From contig JAKMEY010000001.1 of the NCBI GenBank assembly GCA_022425725.1, positions 1-64,000 on the forward strand: DNA of 64,000 bases. The letters run 5' to 3'. This document shows, piece after piece, positions 44,503 through 53,574 of this stretch. Both the position numbers and the translations under genes were made by a program. The notes under the pieces are model-generated. The model ran no database searches. It had not been told where the DNA came from and saw only the letters and a list, made by a program, of their open reading frames with translations. Position 1 is the stretch's first letter. Every line of letters starts with the position of its first letter. The DNA comes from Ilumatobacteraceae bacterium (GTDB lineage Bacteria > Actinomycetota > Acidimicrobiia > Acidimicrobiales > Ilumatobacteraceae).

Positions 44503-46338
44503 TTAGGACGTTGCCCGAGAACGAGCCTGCCGAATTCGCTCTTGCGGGTCGAGGTAGACCTTTCGTAGGCGTACATGCGCCGGAGTTACCTCCACGCATT
44601 CGTCACTTGCAATGAACTCGAGAGCTTGCTCAAGCGACATCTGACGGTGGGGGGTGAGTTTGACAGTCTCGTCTGCTGAGGAAGCTCGCATATTCGTGAG
44701 CTTCTTCTCACGACAAATATTCACTTCCATATCTCCTGCACGCGAATTCTCACCGATGATCATTCCCTCGTAAACCTCTGTCCCTGGCGGAATGAGCATC
44801 GTTGAACGCTCCTGAAGATTAATCATCGCGTATGTCGTCGCAGGACCGGTTCGGTCCGCCACCAACGACCCTCGTTCGCGTGACCTGATATCTCCCGCCC
44901 ATGGCTCGTAACCCTCAAACACGTGGCTGATCACCCCAGTTCCACGAGTTTCGGTCAAGAATTCTGTTCTGAAGCCGATCAAACCTCTCGCAGGTACGAG
45001 ATATTCAAGACGCACCCAGCCGAGGCCATGGTTTGCCATGTTTTCCATGCGTCCGCGACGCACGGCGAGGAGTTGCGTGACCGTACCGAGATGTTCTTCT
45101 GGGACGTCAATAGTGACGCGCTCAACCGGTTCGTGTCGCTTCTCATCAATCGTTCGAGTGACGACCTCTGGTTTACCGACAGTGAGTTCGAAACCCTCTC
45201 GTCGCATCGTTTCGATGAGCACTGCGAGTTGCAGTTCGCCACGGGCGAGAACTTCCCATGCGTCTGGGCGTTCGGTTTGGTGAACCCGAAGCGAAACGTT
45301 TCCGATGAGCTCCTGTTCAAGGCGGCTTTTCACGAGACGAGCGGTGAGTCGATCACCATTCCTGCCGGCAAGCGGGGAGGTGTTAATTCCGATCGTCATC
45401 GACAACGCAGGTTCGTCAACGGTGATGACCGGGAGAGGTGTTGGATGCTCAATGTCGGCAAGGGTTTCGCCGATGGTGATGTTGTCGATACCTGCCACCG
45501 CAACAAGGTCACCAGCCGATGCTGATTCGACAGACACTCGCTCAAGGTGCTGAGTGAGGAAGAGTTCAACAACTTTCGCTCGTACGGTTGTTCCGTCAGC
45601 CCGGCACCACGCGACCTGCTGACCACGATGAATTTCCCCTTCGATCACTCGGCAGAGCGCGAGGCGCCCGAGATAGGGGCTCGCGTCAAGGTTCGTGACC
45701 CACGCTTGCAGTGGTGCTCCCTCGGTGAAGGCAGGGGCTGGAACGGTACTCACGATCGTCTCGAACAGAGGCGTGAGATCGGTGCCGCTGGTGTTCTCCT
45801 CTACCGACGCCCAGCCCGAGCGACCCGAGGAGTACACGATAGGAAAGTCGAGTTGGTCAGCGTCAGCGTCGAGGTCGAGGAACAGTTCGTATACCTCGTC
45901 GACCACTGCCGAGATTCGGGCATCAGGTCGGTCAACTTTGTTGATGACGAGGATGACCGGTAGGTGCTGTGCAAGCGCTTTGCGCAGCACGAAACGTGTC
46001 TGAGGCAACGGGCCCTCGGCGGCATCGACGAGCAAGATGATGCCGTCGACCATGGTGAGCGCACGTTCAACCTCACCGCCAAAATCGGCGTGCCCTGGGG
46101 TGTCGACGATGTTGAACGTGATGTCGTTCCACACCAGCGATGTGTTCTTTGCGAGGATTGTGATTCCTTTTTCGCGTTCGAGGTCCATTGAATCCATGAC
46201 GCGTTCGGCGACGGTCTCGTTGACTCGGAACGCGCCCGATTGCTGCAGCATCGAGTCAACAAGGGTGGTTTTGCCGTGGTCGACGTGGGCGACGATTGCG
46301 ATGTTGCGGAGATCTTCTCTCTTCGATGTGGGGGGCAC
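44503..46338 (-). CDS. typA: ribosome-associated translational GTPase TypA/BipA
   Basis: This 611-residue GTPase has the expected length. G1 is AHVDHGKTTL, followed by G3 DTPGHADFGGEVER and G4 NKVDRPDA. The C-terminal half has the EF-G-like domains III and V and the BipA-specific end (GPATTYAMINLQERSTMLIPPG, then SLEQALEFIASDECVEVTP). TypA binds 70S ribosomes and helps ribosome assembly and stress adaptation. GTG start. It lies between the nitroreductase gene (20 bases) and larE (25 bases), so it shares their operon. Confidence 0.97.
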   Translation of the reverse strand: MPPTSKREDLRNIAIVAHVDHGKTTLVDSMLQQSGAFRVNETVAERVMDSMDLEREKGITILAKNTSLVWNDITFNIVDTPGHADFGGEVERALTMVDGIILLVDAAEGPLPQTRFVLRKALAQHLPVILVINKVDRPDARISAVVDEVYELFLDLDADADQLDFPIVYSSGRSGWASVEENTSGTDLTPLFETIVSTVPAPAFTEGAPLQAWVTNLDASPYLGRLALCRVIEGEIHRGQQVAWCRADGTTVRAKVVELFLTQHLERVSVESASAGDLVAVAGIDNITIGETLADIEHPTPLPVITVDEPALSMTIGINTSPLAGRNGDRLTARLVKSRLEQELIGNVSLRVHQTERPDAWEVLARGELQLAVLIETMRREGFELTVGKPEVVTRTIDEKRHEPVERVTIDVPEEHLGTVTQLLAVRRGRMENMANHGLGWVRLEYLVPARGLIGFRTEFLTETRGTGVISHVFEGYEPWAGDIRSRERGSLVADRTGPATTYAMINLQERSTMLIPPGTEVYEGMIIGENSRAGDMEVNICREKKLTNMRASSADETVKLTPHRQMSLEQALEFIASDECVEVTPAHVRLRKVYLDPQERIRQARSRATS

Positions 46339-46358
46339 AAGGAAAGGACGCTATCGAG

Positions 46359-47012
46359 TTAGTTGAGCGTTGGGCGCTCTCCATAACGATCAAGATGGAT
46401 TGAGCGGCGAACATCTTTGCGAGGTGCGCGACCAAAGTTGCCGGTCGGGTAACCGACGGGGATATGAGCCGCTATTTCAAAGCGCTCAGGGTCAGCACCT
46501 ATGACCTCAAGTGCCTCAGCCTGATATACCCGGATGACAGTGGTGAACGCTGTTCCGAGCCCGAGGCTTCTCGCAGCGATACAGAAGTTCTGCACCGCCG
46601 GGTAGACGCTGCCGTCGAGGCGTCCAATGTCGACGACACCCTCTTCATCGTGAAACCCCCACGGGATGATCGGCTGCAGAAACAGCACATGAACCGGAAC
46701 ATCACCGATTGTCTGCGCGAGATCTTGTGACGCTTTTCTTGTGCGTTCATAGGTCAATTGATCTTGCTCAGTGCGGAAGACCGGTTCTGGCAAACACTTC
46801 TCGTAGCGCTCAAATGCTTGACGGTAAATGTCAGCAAGCGCATGGCGTACTTCAGGAGATCTCACGACAATGTATTGCTGGGGCTGGACGTTCCCGCCCG
46901 AGGGAGCCTGCTGGGCCGCCTCAAGACATTGCATAAGCAGTTTGTCAGGAACCGGTTCGTCTGAATATCGACGCATCGCCCGAGTCGTGAGAATCGCGTC
47001 CATTGCATCCAT
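46359..47012 (-). CDS. nitroreductase family protein
   Basis: This 217-residue FMN nitroreductase-fold protein starts AILTTRAMRRYSDEPVPDKLLMQCLEAAQQAPSGGNVQPQQYIVV, the standard block for FMN phosphate and ring binding. AARSLGLGTAFTTVIRVYQAEALEVIG and PVGYPTGNFGRAPRKDV follow. It is a paralog of 32585-33241. GGGAG lies before the ATG. The flavoprotein gene upstream is 10 bases away. Physiological substrate unknown. Confidence 0.87.
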   Translation of the reverse strand: MDAMDAILTTRAMRRYSDEPVPDKLLMQCLEAAQQAPSGGNVQPQQYIVVRSPEVRHALADIYRQAFERYEKCLPEPVFRTEQDQLTYERTRKASQDLAQTIGDVPVHVLFLQPIIPWGFHDEEGVVDIGRLDGSVYPAVQNFCIAARSLGLGTAFTTVIRVYQAEALEVIGADPERFEIAAHIPVGYPTGNFGRAPRKDVRRSIHLDRYGERPTLN

Positions 47013-47022
47013 TGTGAACTCC

Positions 47023-48168
47023 CTAGATCATTGATGACTCGAAATCGAGCCCGAGGTGGTGGCGGCCGAGCGTCTCAAAGAGCCGTGGAGCAACCATGAT
47101 GTGTTGCGGGATCACCGAAAGGTTCCGTAGACACCTCCCCAACACGCTGGTGTCGTATACGGCAGCACCGCCGGAAAGGCGGAACATTTCCGAGCCGATC
47201 GCAGCAGACTCTTCAACGACAAGAGCTGCTGCGCCGCGTATCCGAACCCGCGCCGCGAGGGGAACCTTCTCACCCTGTTCGACGATGCGATCTGCTGCTT
47301 CAACGCTGCGGAATAACTCGCCTCCACATGCGTCGAGGCGTGCTCGAGCCCGGGCAATCACCGATTGCACCGATGACTGCTCGGCGAGCAGACGTTGAGA
47401 AAACTGTGGTGCGCGCTCATTCGCCAGATCAACTGTTTCTGACCAGGCTCGTTCTGCGATTCCGAGAGCAACAGCGGCAACGCCAGCACCCAAGATAGAA
47501 AAATTTGGGAGAAGAACCCGTGAATCAGATGACGTCGGCGTCGCCCCCAGTTGAGGAATCGTTCGTTCGGGTGGAACGAACACTTCGTTCATCTCAAAGT
47601 CAACTGAGCCTGTTCCTCGCATCCCCACCGTCTGCCACGTGTCATGGGCCTTAACATCGCTACGAGGGACCACGACCGTCACGCGTTTTCCATCATCAAA
47701 GGTGACCCCGGCTACCACCCAGTCACAGTGCGCAAGTCCACTGCCCCATTGCCAACGGCCAGACACCGTGAGTCCATCATCGGTGGGTGTTCCAACTCCA
47801 TTGGGGGCAAAGACGCCACCAACCGCGGTTGCGCTTCCAAAGGTCGATCGTGCAACTTCGGTGTCGAGGAACCCTGCCAGCAGACAGGTCGATGTTGAAA
47901 TCATCGAACACCATCCGGCGGCACCATCATGAAATGCGATCGAACTCAAGGCAGCGAGCGCTGCCTCGGGCCGATGGGGTGTGCCACCGACATCTGCTGG
48001 CAACAACATCGTGAACAGACCAGCACCACTCAGCGCTTCCACGGTCGAGGGCGGTAGTGCTCTTGCGGCGTCGGCTTCGTTCGCACCCGCCGAAACAACT
48101 GGCGCTGCTTTTTCAATCGCAACGCAGAGAGGCTCGGTCAGCCAGTCAATGTACGAGGAGGACTCCAC
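47023..48168 (-). CDS. acyl-CoA dehydrogenase-like flavoprotein (HsaA-type monooxygenase group)
   Basis: This 381-residue protein has the acyl-CoA dehydrogenase fold. Its C-terminal part (VVEESAAIGSEMFRLSGGAAVYDTSVLGRCLRNLSVIPQHIMV to GRHHLGLD) is of the Acyl-CoA_dh_2 type, which is typical of two-component flavin monooxygenases such as HsaA and related hydroxylases rather than true dehydrogenases. No catalytic Glu is seen. If so, it needs a separate flavin reductase; the adjacent nitroreductase-fold protein is a candidate only by position. Substrate unknown. Confidence 0.82.
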   Translation of the reverse strand: MESSSYIDWLTEPLCVAIEKAAPVVSAGANEADAARALPPSTVEALSGAGLFTMLLPADVGGTPHRPEAALAALSSIAFHDGAAGWCSMISTSTCLLAGFLDTEVARSTFGSATAVGGVFAPNGVGTPTDDGLTVSGRWQWGSGLAHCDWVVAGVTFDDGKRVTVVVPRSDVKAHDTWQTVGMRGTGSVDFEMNEVFVPPERTIPQLGATPTSSDSRVLLPNFSILGAGVAAVALGIAERAWSETVDLANERAPQFSQRLLAEQSSVQSVIARARARLDACGGELFRSVEAADRIVEQGEKVPLAARVRIRGAAALVVEESAAIGSEMFRLSGGAAVYDTSVLGRCLRNLSVIPQHIMVAPRLFETLGRHHLGLDFESSMI

Positions 48169-48231
48169 GTCATGAGAGTAGATGAGAGTTCACCACTCGG
48201 GCGTCGTTGGGGCTCCGCCGCTCGACCCCGG

Positions 48232-48519
48232 CTAGGAGCCAACAGCAAGGATGTCCATGTGGACTCCGTTGTTCCGCATCTCGTGGATTGAAGCAAGCTC
48301 TGGGTCGTTGCGCCAAGCCTCTGCGGACGCTGTGTCAGGAAATTCAAGAACCACGACTGCAGCTGGCGTGTCTTCACCGTCGAGCACCGTCGGAGGGCTT
48401 GGGGGAACCACAATTGACCCGCCGTGTTTCGCAAGCGCCTCGCTGGCAACTGCCCGATATTCAGCGAATACCGCTTCGTCTTTCATTCCACGAATAATTC
48501 CAACTGCAATGCACGCCAT
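48232..48519 (-). CDS. DUF1330 domain protein
   Basis: This 95-residue protein of ferredoxin-like (dimeric alpha/beta barrel) fold contains RGMKDEAVFAEYRAVASEALAKHGGSIVV and VVLEFPDTASAEAWRNDPE, the two conserved DUF1330 blocks. Members are small stress or antibiotic-type monooxygenase-like proteins with unknown function. The start ATG was chosen because TTGGAG lies nine bases upstream and the domain begins right after; the longer frame adds seven residues. First gene of the minus-strand run that continues to 41883. Confidence 0.82.
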   Translation of the reverse strand: MACIAVGIIRGMKDEAVFAEYRAVASEALAKHGGSIVVPPSPPTVLDGEDTPAAVVVLEFPDTASAEAWRNDPELASIHEMRNNGVHMDILAVGS

Positions 48520-48726
48520 CTGATTGTTCTCCAATTCCAACTCGGGTTCCAGTGCAATAACTTACAAATTGGGCTCGTACCGCCACGACCACCTCACGAA
48601 TACGAACGTCGGGGTCTTTCTCTGAGCGTTGCCAGAGGACCAGCTCAGGCACTGCGGCGTGCCGGCATCGCCCAACGCTCGGCGTTGCCTGCCGCCTTTC
48701 ACTTTCTCGGATGATGTCTCGACCGC

Positions 48727-48732
48727 TACGGT
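48727..48732 (+). promoter_or_regulatory. putative -10 box for leaderless acyl-CoA synthetase mRNA
   Basis: TACGGT seven bases before the chosen GTG. The 220-base divergent region to DUF1330 also holds a small perfect hairpin, CAACGC-TCG-GCGTTG (48673-48687). Nothing else is evident there. Confidence 0.4.
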
Positions 48733-48739
48733 CTCAACA

Positions 48740-50353
48740 GTGAACGGTTGGAATATCGCAGACATCTTCGAAGAGATTGCCGACGCTCTACCTGAGAGCC
48801 TCGCGCTTGCGCACGGCGACGTTGCGATCTCGTGGAGCGAGATGAACCACCGAGCAAACGGTGTTGCCCAACAACTTCTCGACTCAGGCCTCGTCGAGCA
48901 AGACAAGATCGCTCAATATCTGTATAACTCCCCGCACTACATCGAAAGTGTTCTCGCCTCGTTCAAGGCGGGGATGGCCATCGTTAACACGAACTATCGA
49001 TACGCAGCAGACGAACTCGTCTACCTCTGGGATAACGCGGATGTCTGCGCAGTTGTCTTTCACGCAACGTTCTGCCCTCAGATCGAAGAAATCAAACATC
49101 GACTACCAAATATCCGACTATGGCTTTGGGTCGATGATGGGTCACACCCATGTCCGGATTGGGCGATCGACTACGAAACAGCAGCGGCGTCAGGTTCACC
49201 TCACAACGTCAAGGGCCCCTGGGGACGGAGCGGCGACCATCTCATGCTGCTCTACACCGGTGGAACGACCGGAATGCCAAAGGGAGTCATGTGGCGCCAA
49301 GACGACCTCGTCGGCGCTCTCGAATCGAGCAATCGAAACAAACTCCCCAATGAGCCCACGGCTGGAGTTGCCGCAGCTCGCCTCAACGGGCCCGGACCCA
49401 AAGGCCTACCCGGAGCTCCTCTCATGCATGGCACCGGCTTCTTTAACTCGCTCTCAACGATGCTGCTTGGCGGGTCAACCACCACGCTCACCGGGCGGAA
49501 CTTTGATGTTGATGAACTGCTGTCGACTATTGAGTCGGCACGGATTAATTCGATCTCTATCGTCGGCGATGCATTTGCGAAACCAATGCTGCGGGCGCTC
49601 GATGCCGACGAGGGCCGCTGGGATCTCTCGAGCCTGCGCGTCATCATCTCCTCAGGGGTGATGTGGTCGCGTGAAACCAAAGACGGGCTTCTTCGACACA
49701 ACGAGCGTCTCATCATGGTCGACTCGCTCGGTTCGAGCGAGGCAATTGGTATGGCGAGCAATGTGTCGACGAAAGATTCTGTCGAATCTGGCACCGGGAG
49801 TTTCTCTCTCGGGCCAAATACTCGTGTCGTCACCGAAGATGGCTGCGATGTTGAGCCTGGGTCAGGTGAACGCGGCCGGGTTGCTCTTCGTGGCCGAACC
49901 CCGATCGGGTACTACAAGGACGAAGAGAAGTCCGCAGCAACCTTCCAGATCATCGATGGTGCTCGTTACTCGATTCCTGGTGATTGGGCCGAAGTTCGAG
50001 CCGATGGTTCGGTCGCCCTTCTCGGCCGAGGCAGCCAGTGCATTAACACCGGCGGGGAGAAGGTGTACCCAGAAGAGGTTGAGGAAACGATCAAGACTCA
50101 TCAGTCGGTTGCTGATTGCGCAGTCGTCGGGGTGCCCGATGAGAGATTCGGTCAGGCGATCTGCGCCATTGTCGAGTTGCTCGACCCTTCGGTCGACGAT
50201 GACACACTCGTCGAACACGTTCGCTCGAAAATTGCCCGCTACAAAGCCCCGAAGCACGTCATCCGAGTTGACACCGTCGGCCGTGCCGTCAATGGAAAGC
50301 TCGACTACAAACGGCTCACGGCAATGGCACTCGATTCAATTCCCGGCAGTTAG
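48740..50353 (+). CDS. acyl-CoA synthetase (AMP-forming), FadD-like
   Basis: This adenylate-forming ligase has 537 residues. The phosphate loop is LLYTGGTTGMPKGVMWR, and the motif around residue 435 is SIPGDWAEV with GRGSQCINTGGEKVYPEEVEE. The final catalytic Lys is in VNGKLDYK. It makes acyl-CoA from a carboxylic acid, ATP and CoA. The MPKGVMWRQDDL segment resembles actinobacterial FadD17/FadD19-type enzymes used on steroid side chains, but this is only suggestive. The start is the GTG giving MNGWNIADIFEEIADALPES; the longer frame adds 37 residues of unsupported sequence. A terminator and SDR gene follow. Confidence 0.92.
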   Translation: MNGWNIADIFEEIADALPESLALAHGDVAISWSEMNHRANGVAQQLLDSGLVEQDKIAQYLYNSPHYIESVLASFKAGMAIVNTNYRYAADELVYLWDNADVCAVVFHATFCPQIEEIKHRLPNIRLWLWVDDGSHPCPDWAIDYETAAASGSPHNVKGPWGRSGDHLMLLYTGGTTGMPKGVMWRQDDLVGALESSNRNKLPNEPTAGVAAARLNGPGPKGLPGAPLMHGTGFFNSLSTMLLGGSTTTLTGRNFDVDELLSTIESARINSISIVGDAFAKPMLRALDADEGRWDLSSLRVIISSGVMWSRETKDGLLRHNERLIMVDSLGSSEAIGMASNVSTKDSVESGTGSFSLGPNTRVVTEDGCDVEPGSGERGRVALRGRTPIGYYKDEEKSAATFQIIDGARYSIPGDWAEVRADGSVALLGRGSQCINTGGEKVYPEEVEETIKTHQSVADCAVVGVPDERFGQAICAIVELLDPSVDDDTLVEHVRSKIARYKAPKHVIRVDTVGRAVNGKLDYKRLTAMALDSIPGS

Positions 50354-50372
50354 CGACCAAGAGCAAAGCTTT

Positions 50373-50393
50373 ACAGGCACGACTCCTGTTTTT
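50373..50393 (+). terminator. weak putative terminator
   Basis: ACAGG (50373-50377) pairs with CCTGT (50385-50389), with a seven-base loop followed by a run of five T. The stem is short, so efficiency is doubtful. Confidence 0.4.
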
Positions 50394-50429
50394 GTTCCCG
50401 CCGTTTTCCCAACCGCGCCGTAAGGTCGG

Positions 50430-50435
50430 TAACGT
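50430..50435 (+). promoter_or_regulatory. putative -10 box for leaderless SDR mRNA
   Basis: TAACGT six bases before the ATG at 50442, without a Shine-Dalgarno. Confidence 0.45.
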
Positions 50436-50441
50436 GCGGAC

Positions 50442-51338
50442 ATGACTGAAGCACTTGGATTCGATGGCAAAGTAGCAATCATCACAGGAGCCGGAGGAGG
50501 TCTCGGCCGCCAGCACGCGCTCCTCATGGCGTCTCGAGGAGCACTCGTCGTGGTGAACGATCTCGGCGGCGCAGTCGATGGCACCGGCTCCAACAAGGGC
50601 GCAGCCGACAAGGTGGTCGACGAAATCAAGGCGCTCGGTGGAGAAGCAGTCGCAGATACGAATTCAGTGGCAACGGCCGATGGCGGCGAGGCCATTGTGC
50701 AGTCGGCGCTCGACGCCTTCGGAACAGTCGACATTGTCATCAACAACGCCGGAATCCTGCGCGATAAGGCGTTTCACAACATGGACGAGTCGCTCGTAGA
50801 CCCCGTATTCGATGTTCACTTGAAGGGTGCGTTTAACGTCACCGGGCCAGCATTCCGCGTTATGCGAGAAAAGGGATATGGCCGCATTATCTCCACCTCA
50901 TCGGCCGCGGGAATCTTCGGGAACTTTGGCCAAGCAAACTACGGCGCCGCAAAGATGGGACTCGTCGGTTTCACCAGGGTTCTCGCCGTCGAAGGTGCAC
51001 GCTTCAACATCGCTGCGAATGCGATCGCCCCAATCGCCCTCACCCGCATGACTGAAGACCTCCTTGGTGACCTCGGAGAAAAACTGCAACCCGACTACGT
51101 TGCTCCACTGGTGACCTTCCTCGCTCACGAATCATGCGATGCAACAGGCCGCGTGTTCTCCGTAGGCGGCGGACGTGTCGCTGAAGTCTTCATCGGAGAG
51201 TGCCAAGGATTCACCGACGCAAACCTTTCTCCTGAATCGGTGCGCGACAACTGGTCAACGATCTGCGACCGAGATGGCTATGCCGTTCCGGCGCAAATCG
51301 CTGAAGAGACCAAGATGTTCGTGGATGCTCTTCGGTGA
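50442..51338 (+). CDS. short-chain dehydrogenase, (3R)-hydroxyacyl-CoA dehydrogenase-like
   Basis: This 298-residue SDR opens GKVAIITGAGGGLGRQHALLMASRGALVVVNDLGG. That extended start is typical of the dehydrogenase domain of multifunctional enzyme type 2/17-beta-HSD4, which oxidises (3R)-hydroxyacyl-CoA. Catalytic Ser, Tyr and Lys are in STSSAAG and ANYGAAKMG. The C-terminal extension of about 50 residues (AEVFIGECQGFTDANLSPE) is also found in that group. It forms a coupled pair with the alpha/beta hydrolase (GTGA overlap). Confidence 0.9.
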   Translation: MTEALGFDGKVAIITGAGGGLGRQHALLMASRGALVVVNDLGGAVDGTGSNKGAADKVVDEIKALGGEAVADTNSVATADGGEAIVQSALDAFGTVDIVINNAGILRDKAFHNMDESLVDPVFDVHLKGAFNVTGPAFRVMREKGYGRIISTSSAAGIFGNFGQANYGAAKMGLVGFTRVLAVEGARFNIAANAIAPIALTRMTEDLLGDLGEKLQPDYVAPLVTFLAHESCDATGRVFSVGGGRVAEVFIGECQGFTDANLSPESVRDNWSTICDRDGYAVPAQIAEETKMFVDALR

Positions 51339-52189
51339 CGTCAATGGTTTCTCTCACGCGACCCGATGGGTCGCCGCTCATCCTTCACCATCTCGGTGGT
51401 TCTGGTGAAGAACCTCTCCTCATTTCGCATGCAACGGGCTTTCATGGCCGTTGTTACCTCGAAATGGCGGCGCATATGTCGCCTCGCTGGAGCGTATGGG
51501 CCGTGGATTATTCCGGTCATGGCGAAACCGCCTCCGCCGACGACAGCGTCTCCACATGGGAATGCTTTGGGGAGGATGCCCTCACCGTTGCCCGTCACCT
51601 CGCTCCTCACGGCGGGCTTCAGGCGTTCGGGCATTCAATGGGTGGGGCTGCGGTACTTCTTGCCCATCTGAAAGATCCGACGGCGTTCTCGCAACTCGTT
51701 GCCTTCGAACCGATCGCGCCCCCACCAAACGATGACTTCGATGTCGAACATCTTCCAATTGCCGTTGGGGCGGAGCGTCGCCGACCAACCTTTGACAGCC
51801 CAGAGGCCGCAATCGCAAACTACGCGTCAAAGCCGCCTTTAGGGATCTTCACCCAGCGTTCACTCAGTGACTATGTGAACTATGGAGTCAAGTCGAATGA
51901 CGACGGCAGCGTGTCACTCTCGTGCACTCCTACGTTCGAAGCATCGGTATTTCGAGCGGCCCATCGAAACGAACTCTGGGAGTCACTCCCACAGATCGAC
52001 CTTGCGGTAAACGTGATCGCTGGCGTCGTTGAAGAGCATCAGCCATCGAACTTTGCGGCCGGAGTTGCTGAGCGCCTTCCAAACGGCTCGTATCACCCTG
52101 ACGAATCAATGAATCACTTTGGGCCCTTTGTCGTGCCCAATCAGGTTGCGCACACGGTCGAAAATCTGCTGAGTAGCACCAGTGCGTAA
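51335..52189 (+). CDS. alpha/beta hydrolase
   Basis: This 284-residue protein has an alpha/beta hydrolase fold: ISHATGFHGRCYLEMAAHM (oxyanion region), the nucleophile elbow GHSMGG with Ser101, and the likely catalytic His near DESMNHFGPF. Members hydrolyse esters, thioesters or C-C bonds. The start GTG overlaps the SDR stop; an ATG nine bases later is an alternative. Co-transcription with the SDR and CoA ligase suggests CoA-ester metabolism. Confidence 0.87.
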   Translation: MTSMVSLTRPDGSPLILHHLGGSGEEPLLISHATGFHGRCYLEMAAHMSPRWSVWAVDYSGHGETASADDSVSTWECFGEDALTVARHLAPHGGLQAFGHSMGGAAVLLAHLKDPTAFSQLVAFEPIAPPPNDDFDVEHLPIAVGAERRRPTFDSPEAAIANYASKPPLGIFTQRSLSDYVNYGVKSNDDGSVSLSCTPTFEASVFRAAHRNELWESLPQIDLAVNVIAGVVEEHQPSNFAAGVAERLPNGSYHPDESMNHFGPFVVPNQVAHTVENLLSSTSA

Positions 52190-52213
52190 CATGCATCTGG
52201 CAGGCTGTTCGGT

Positions 52214-53038
52214 ATGAGCAGCTACGCGCCACCGACAACACTTTCGCCTTCGCGTATCGACTCATTTCTTTCTTGTCCTCTCGCGTTTCGATTTTCGAGC
52301 CTTGATGGACTGTTCGATCCGCCGACAGAAGCCACCGTGCGCGGCACGATGGTCCATCGCGCTCTCGAACACTTTTATGCCGATACCGCTGCTCAACTCG
52401 ACGCCGAACGCATGAACGATTCAGTCGATCAGATGATGACCGAATTCGAACACGACGATGACGTGCTCTTTCTTGAACTTGAAGGTGATCGGTTTTCCCG
52501 ACTCGGAGCCGAGTGTCGAAAACTTGCGATGAACGCGTTGCAGATGGAAGATCCATCAGCGGTGAATCCAATCGGGCTTGAACTTCGTATTGAGGCCAAA
52601 TTTGACGGCGTCACGCTGCGTGGAATCATCGATCGTCTCGAACGTGACAACGATGATCGTCTCGTCATCACCGACTACAAGACCGGTCGTGCCCCGGGTC
52701 CATCATTTGAGAAAAAGGCGCTAGCGGGGGTGCATTTCTATGCGCTGCTCTGTCAGCGAGAGTTTGCCGAAGACGCAACCGAGTTGCGACTGATGTACGT
52801 CAAGTCGTCGCAGACAATTACCGCTCGCCCGTCAAGCAAGACGATTTCGTTCACCGAGCAACGGCTTACTGCTGTGCATCGTGCAATTTCTCAAGCCTGT
52901 GAGAGCGGAGAGTTTGCAACCCGAAAGAGTGCTCTTTGCAAGTTCTGCACATTCTCATCGTGGTGCCCAGAGTTCGGTGGCGACCCCCAACTCGCACTCG
53001 TTGAGGCCCCTCGACGCAACACCACTTCGCCTGAGTAA
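52214..53038 (+). CDS. RecB-like PD-(D/E)XK nuclease with Fe-S cysteine cluster
   Basis: This 274-residue nuclease has the core LRGIIDRLE and ITDYKTG, i.e. the Asp and the D-x-K pair of the PD-(D/E)XK active site, plus an upstream His in VRGTMVHRALE. Four Cys are placed as in AddB/Cas4-type iron-sulfur nucleases: one near the N terminus (SFLSCPLAF) and three near the C terminus (CKFCTFSSWC). Stand-alone proteins of this type are common in actinobacteria, where their DNA-repair role is not well defined. No cas genes are nearby. PAP2 follows after four bases. Confidence 0.9.
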   Translation: MSSYAPPTTLSPSRIDSFLSCPLAFRFSSLDGLFDPPTEATVRGTMVHRALEHFYADTAAQLDAERMNDSVDQMMTEFEHDDDVLFLELEGDRFSRLGAECRKLAMNALQMEDPSAVNPIGLELRIEAKFDGVTLRGIIDRLERDNDDRLVITDYKTGRAPGPSFEKKALAGVHFYALLCQREFAEDATELRLMYVKSSQTITARPSSKTISFTEQRLTAVHRAISQACESGEFATRKSALCKFCTFSSWCPEFGGDPQLALVEAPRRNTTSPE

Positions 53039-53042
53039 ACCG

Positions 53043-53573
53043 ATGTCGAGTTCGTCAATCTCTCAACGTGCCAACGCGTTCGATGGCCGAGTTGATCTCG
53101 CCTACCAACCACTCCGAAATGTTGCTGCGCTCAATGCAGTAATGGTCGCAGCGAGCACGCTCGGCGATTGGAGCCTGATTTGGCATATCACGAGCGCTGC
53201 CCGGGGAGTGGCTACTGCGGAGTTTCGACAAATCGTCCTCTTGTCGTGTCTCCTAGGCGTAGAGAGTCTCATCGTGAACCAAGGGATAAAACGCCTCTTC
53301 CGTAGACAGCGCCCAACAGAACATGGTGCTGAAGGACTCACGGTACGAAAGCCACGAACGTCGTCATTCCCGAGCGGACATGCCTCAGCCGCAGCATTTT
53401 CTGCCGTTCTACTGTCGGCAATGACAGGCGGATGGTGGATCGCTCTATGGGTTGCGCTTGCAACAACTGTTGCCCTCAGTCGATTTCACGTGCGTATTCA
53501 TCACGCCAGCGATGTAATGGCCGGCGTGGTCGTTGGGGCCGCCCTCGCGGGAGCGGCAATTCCGCTACTGTGA
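53043..53573 (+). CDS. PAP2-family membrane phosphatase
   Basis: This 176-residue membrane protein has about five helices and carries the complete phosphatidic acid phosphatase type 2 signature: KRLFRRQRP (KX6RP), FPSGHASAA (PSGH) and SRFHVRIHHASD (SRX5HX3D). It would remove phosphate from a lipid phosphate, for example phosphatidic acid or undecaprenyl diphosphate, on the outer face of the membrane. The ATG used here starts four bases after the nuclease gene; the longer frame would overlap it by 158 bases. Confidence 0.93.
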   Translation: MSSSSISQRANAFDGRVDLAYQPLRNVAALNAVMVAASTLGDWSLIWHITSAARGVATAEFRQIVLLSCLLGVESLIVNQGIKRLFRRQRPTEHGAEGLTVRKPRTSSFPSGHASAAAFSAVLLSAMTGGWWIALWVALATTVALSRFHVRIHHASDVMAGVVVGAALAGAAIPLL

Positions 53574-53574
53574 T

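Noticed and set aside
48673-48687. Perfect hairpin CAACGC-TCG-GCGTTG before the acyl-CoA synthetase
   Set aside because: Too short to call a terminator or operator alone, no T-run, and a 6-bp repeat in a GC-rich gap is expected by chance.
52214-53038. Cas4 and a CRISPR locus
   Set aside because: The nuclease shares the Fe-S Cys pattern with Cas4, but there are no cas genes or repeat-spacer arrays; stand-alone RecB-like nucleases are common in actinobacteria.
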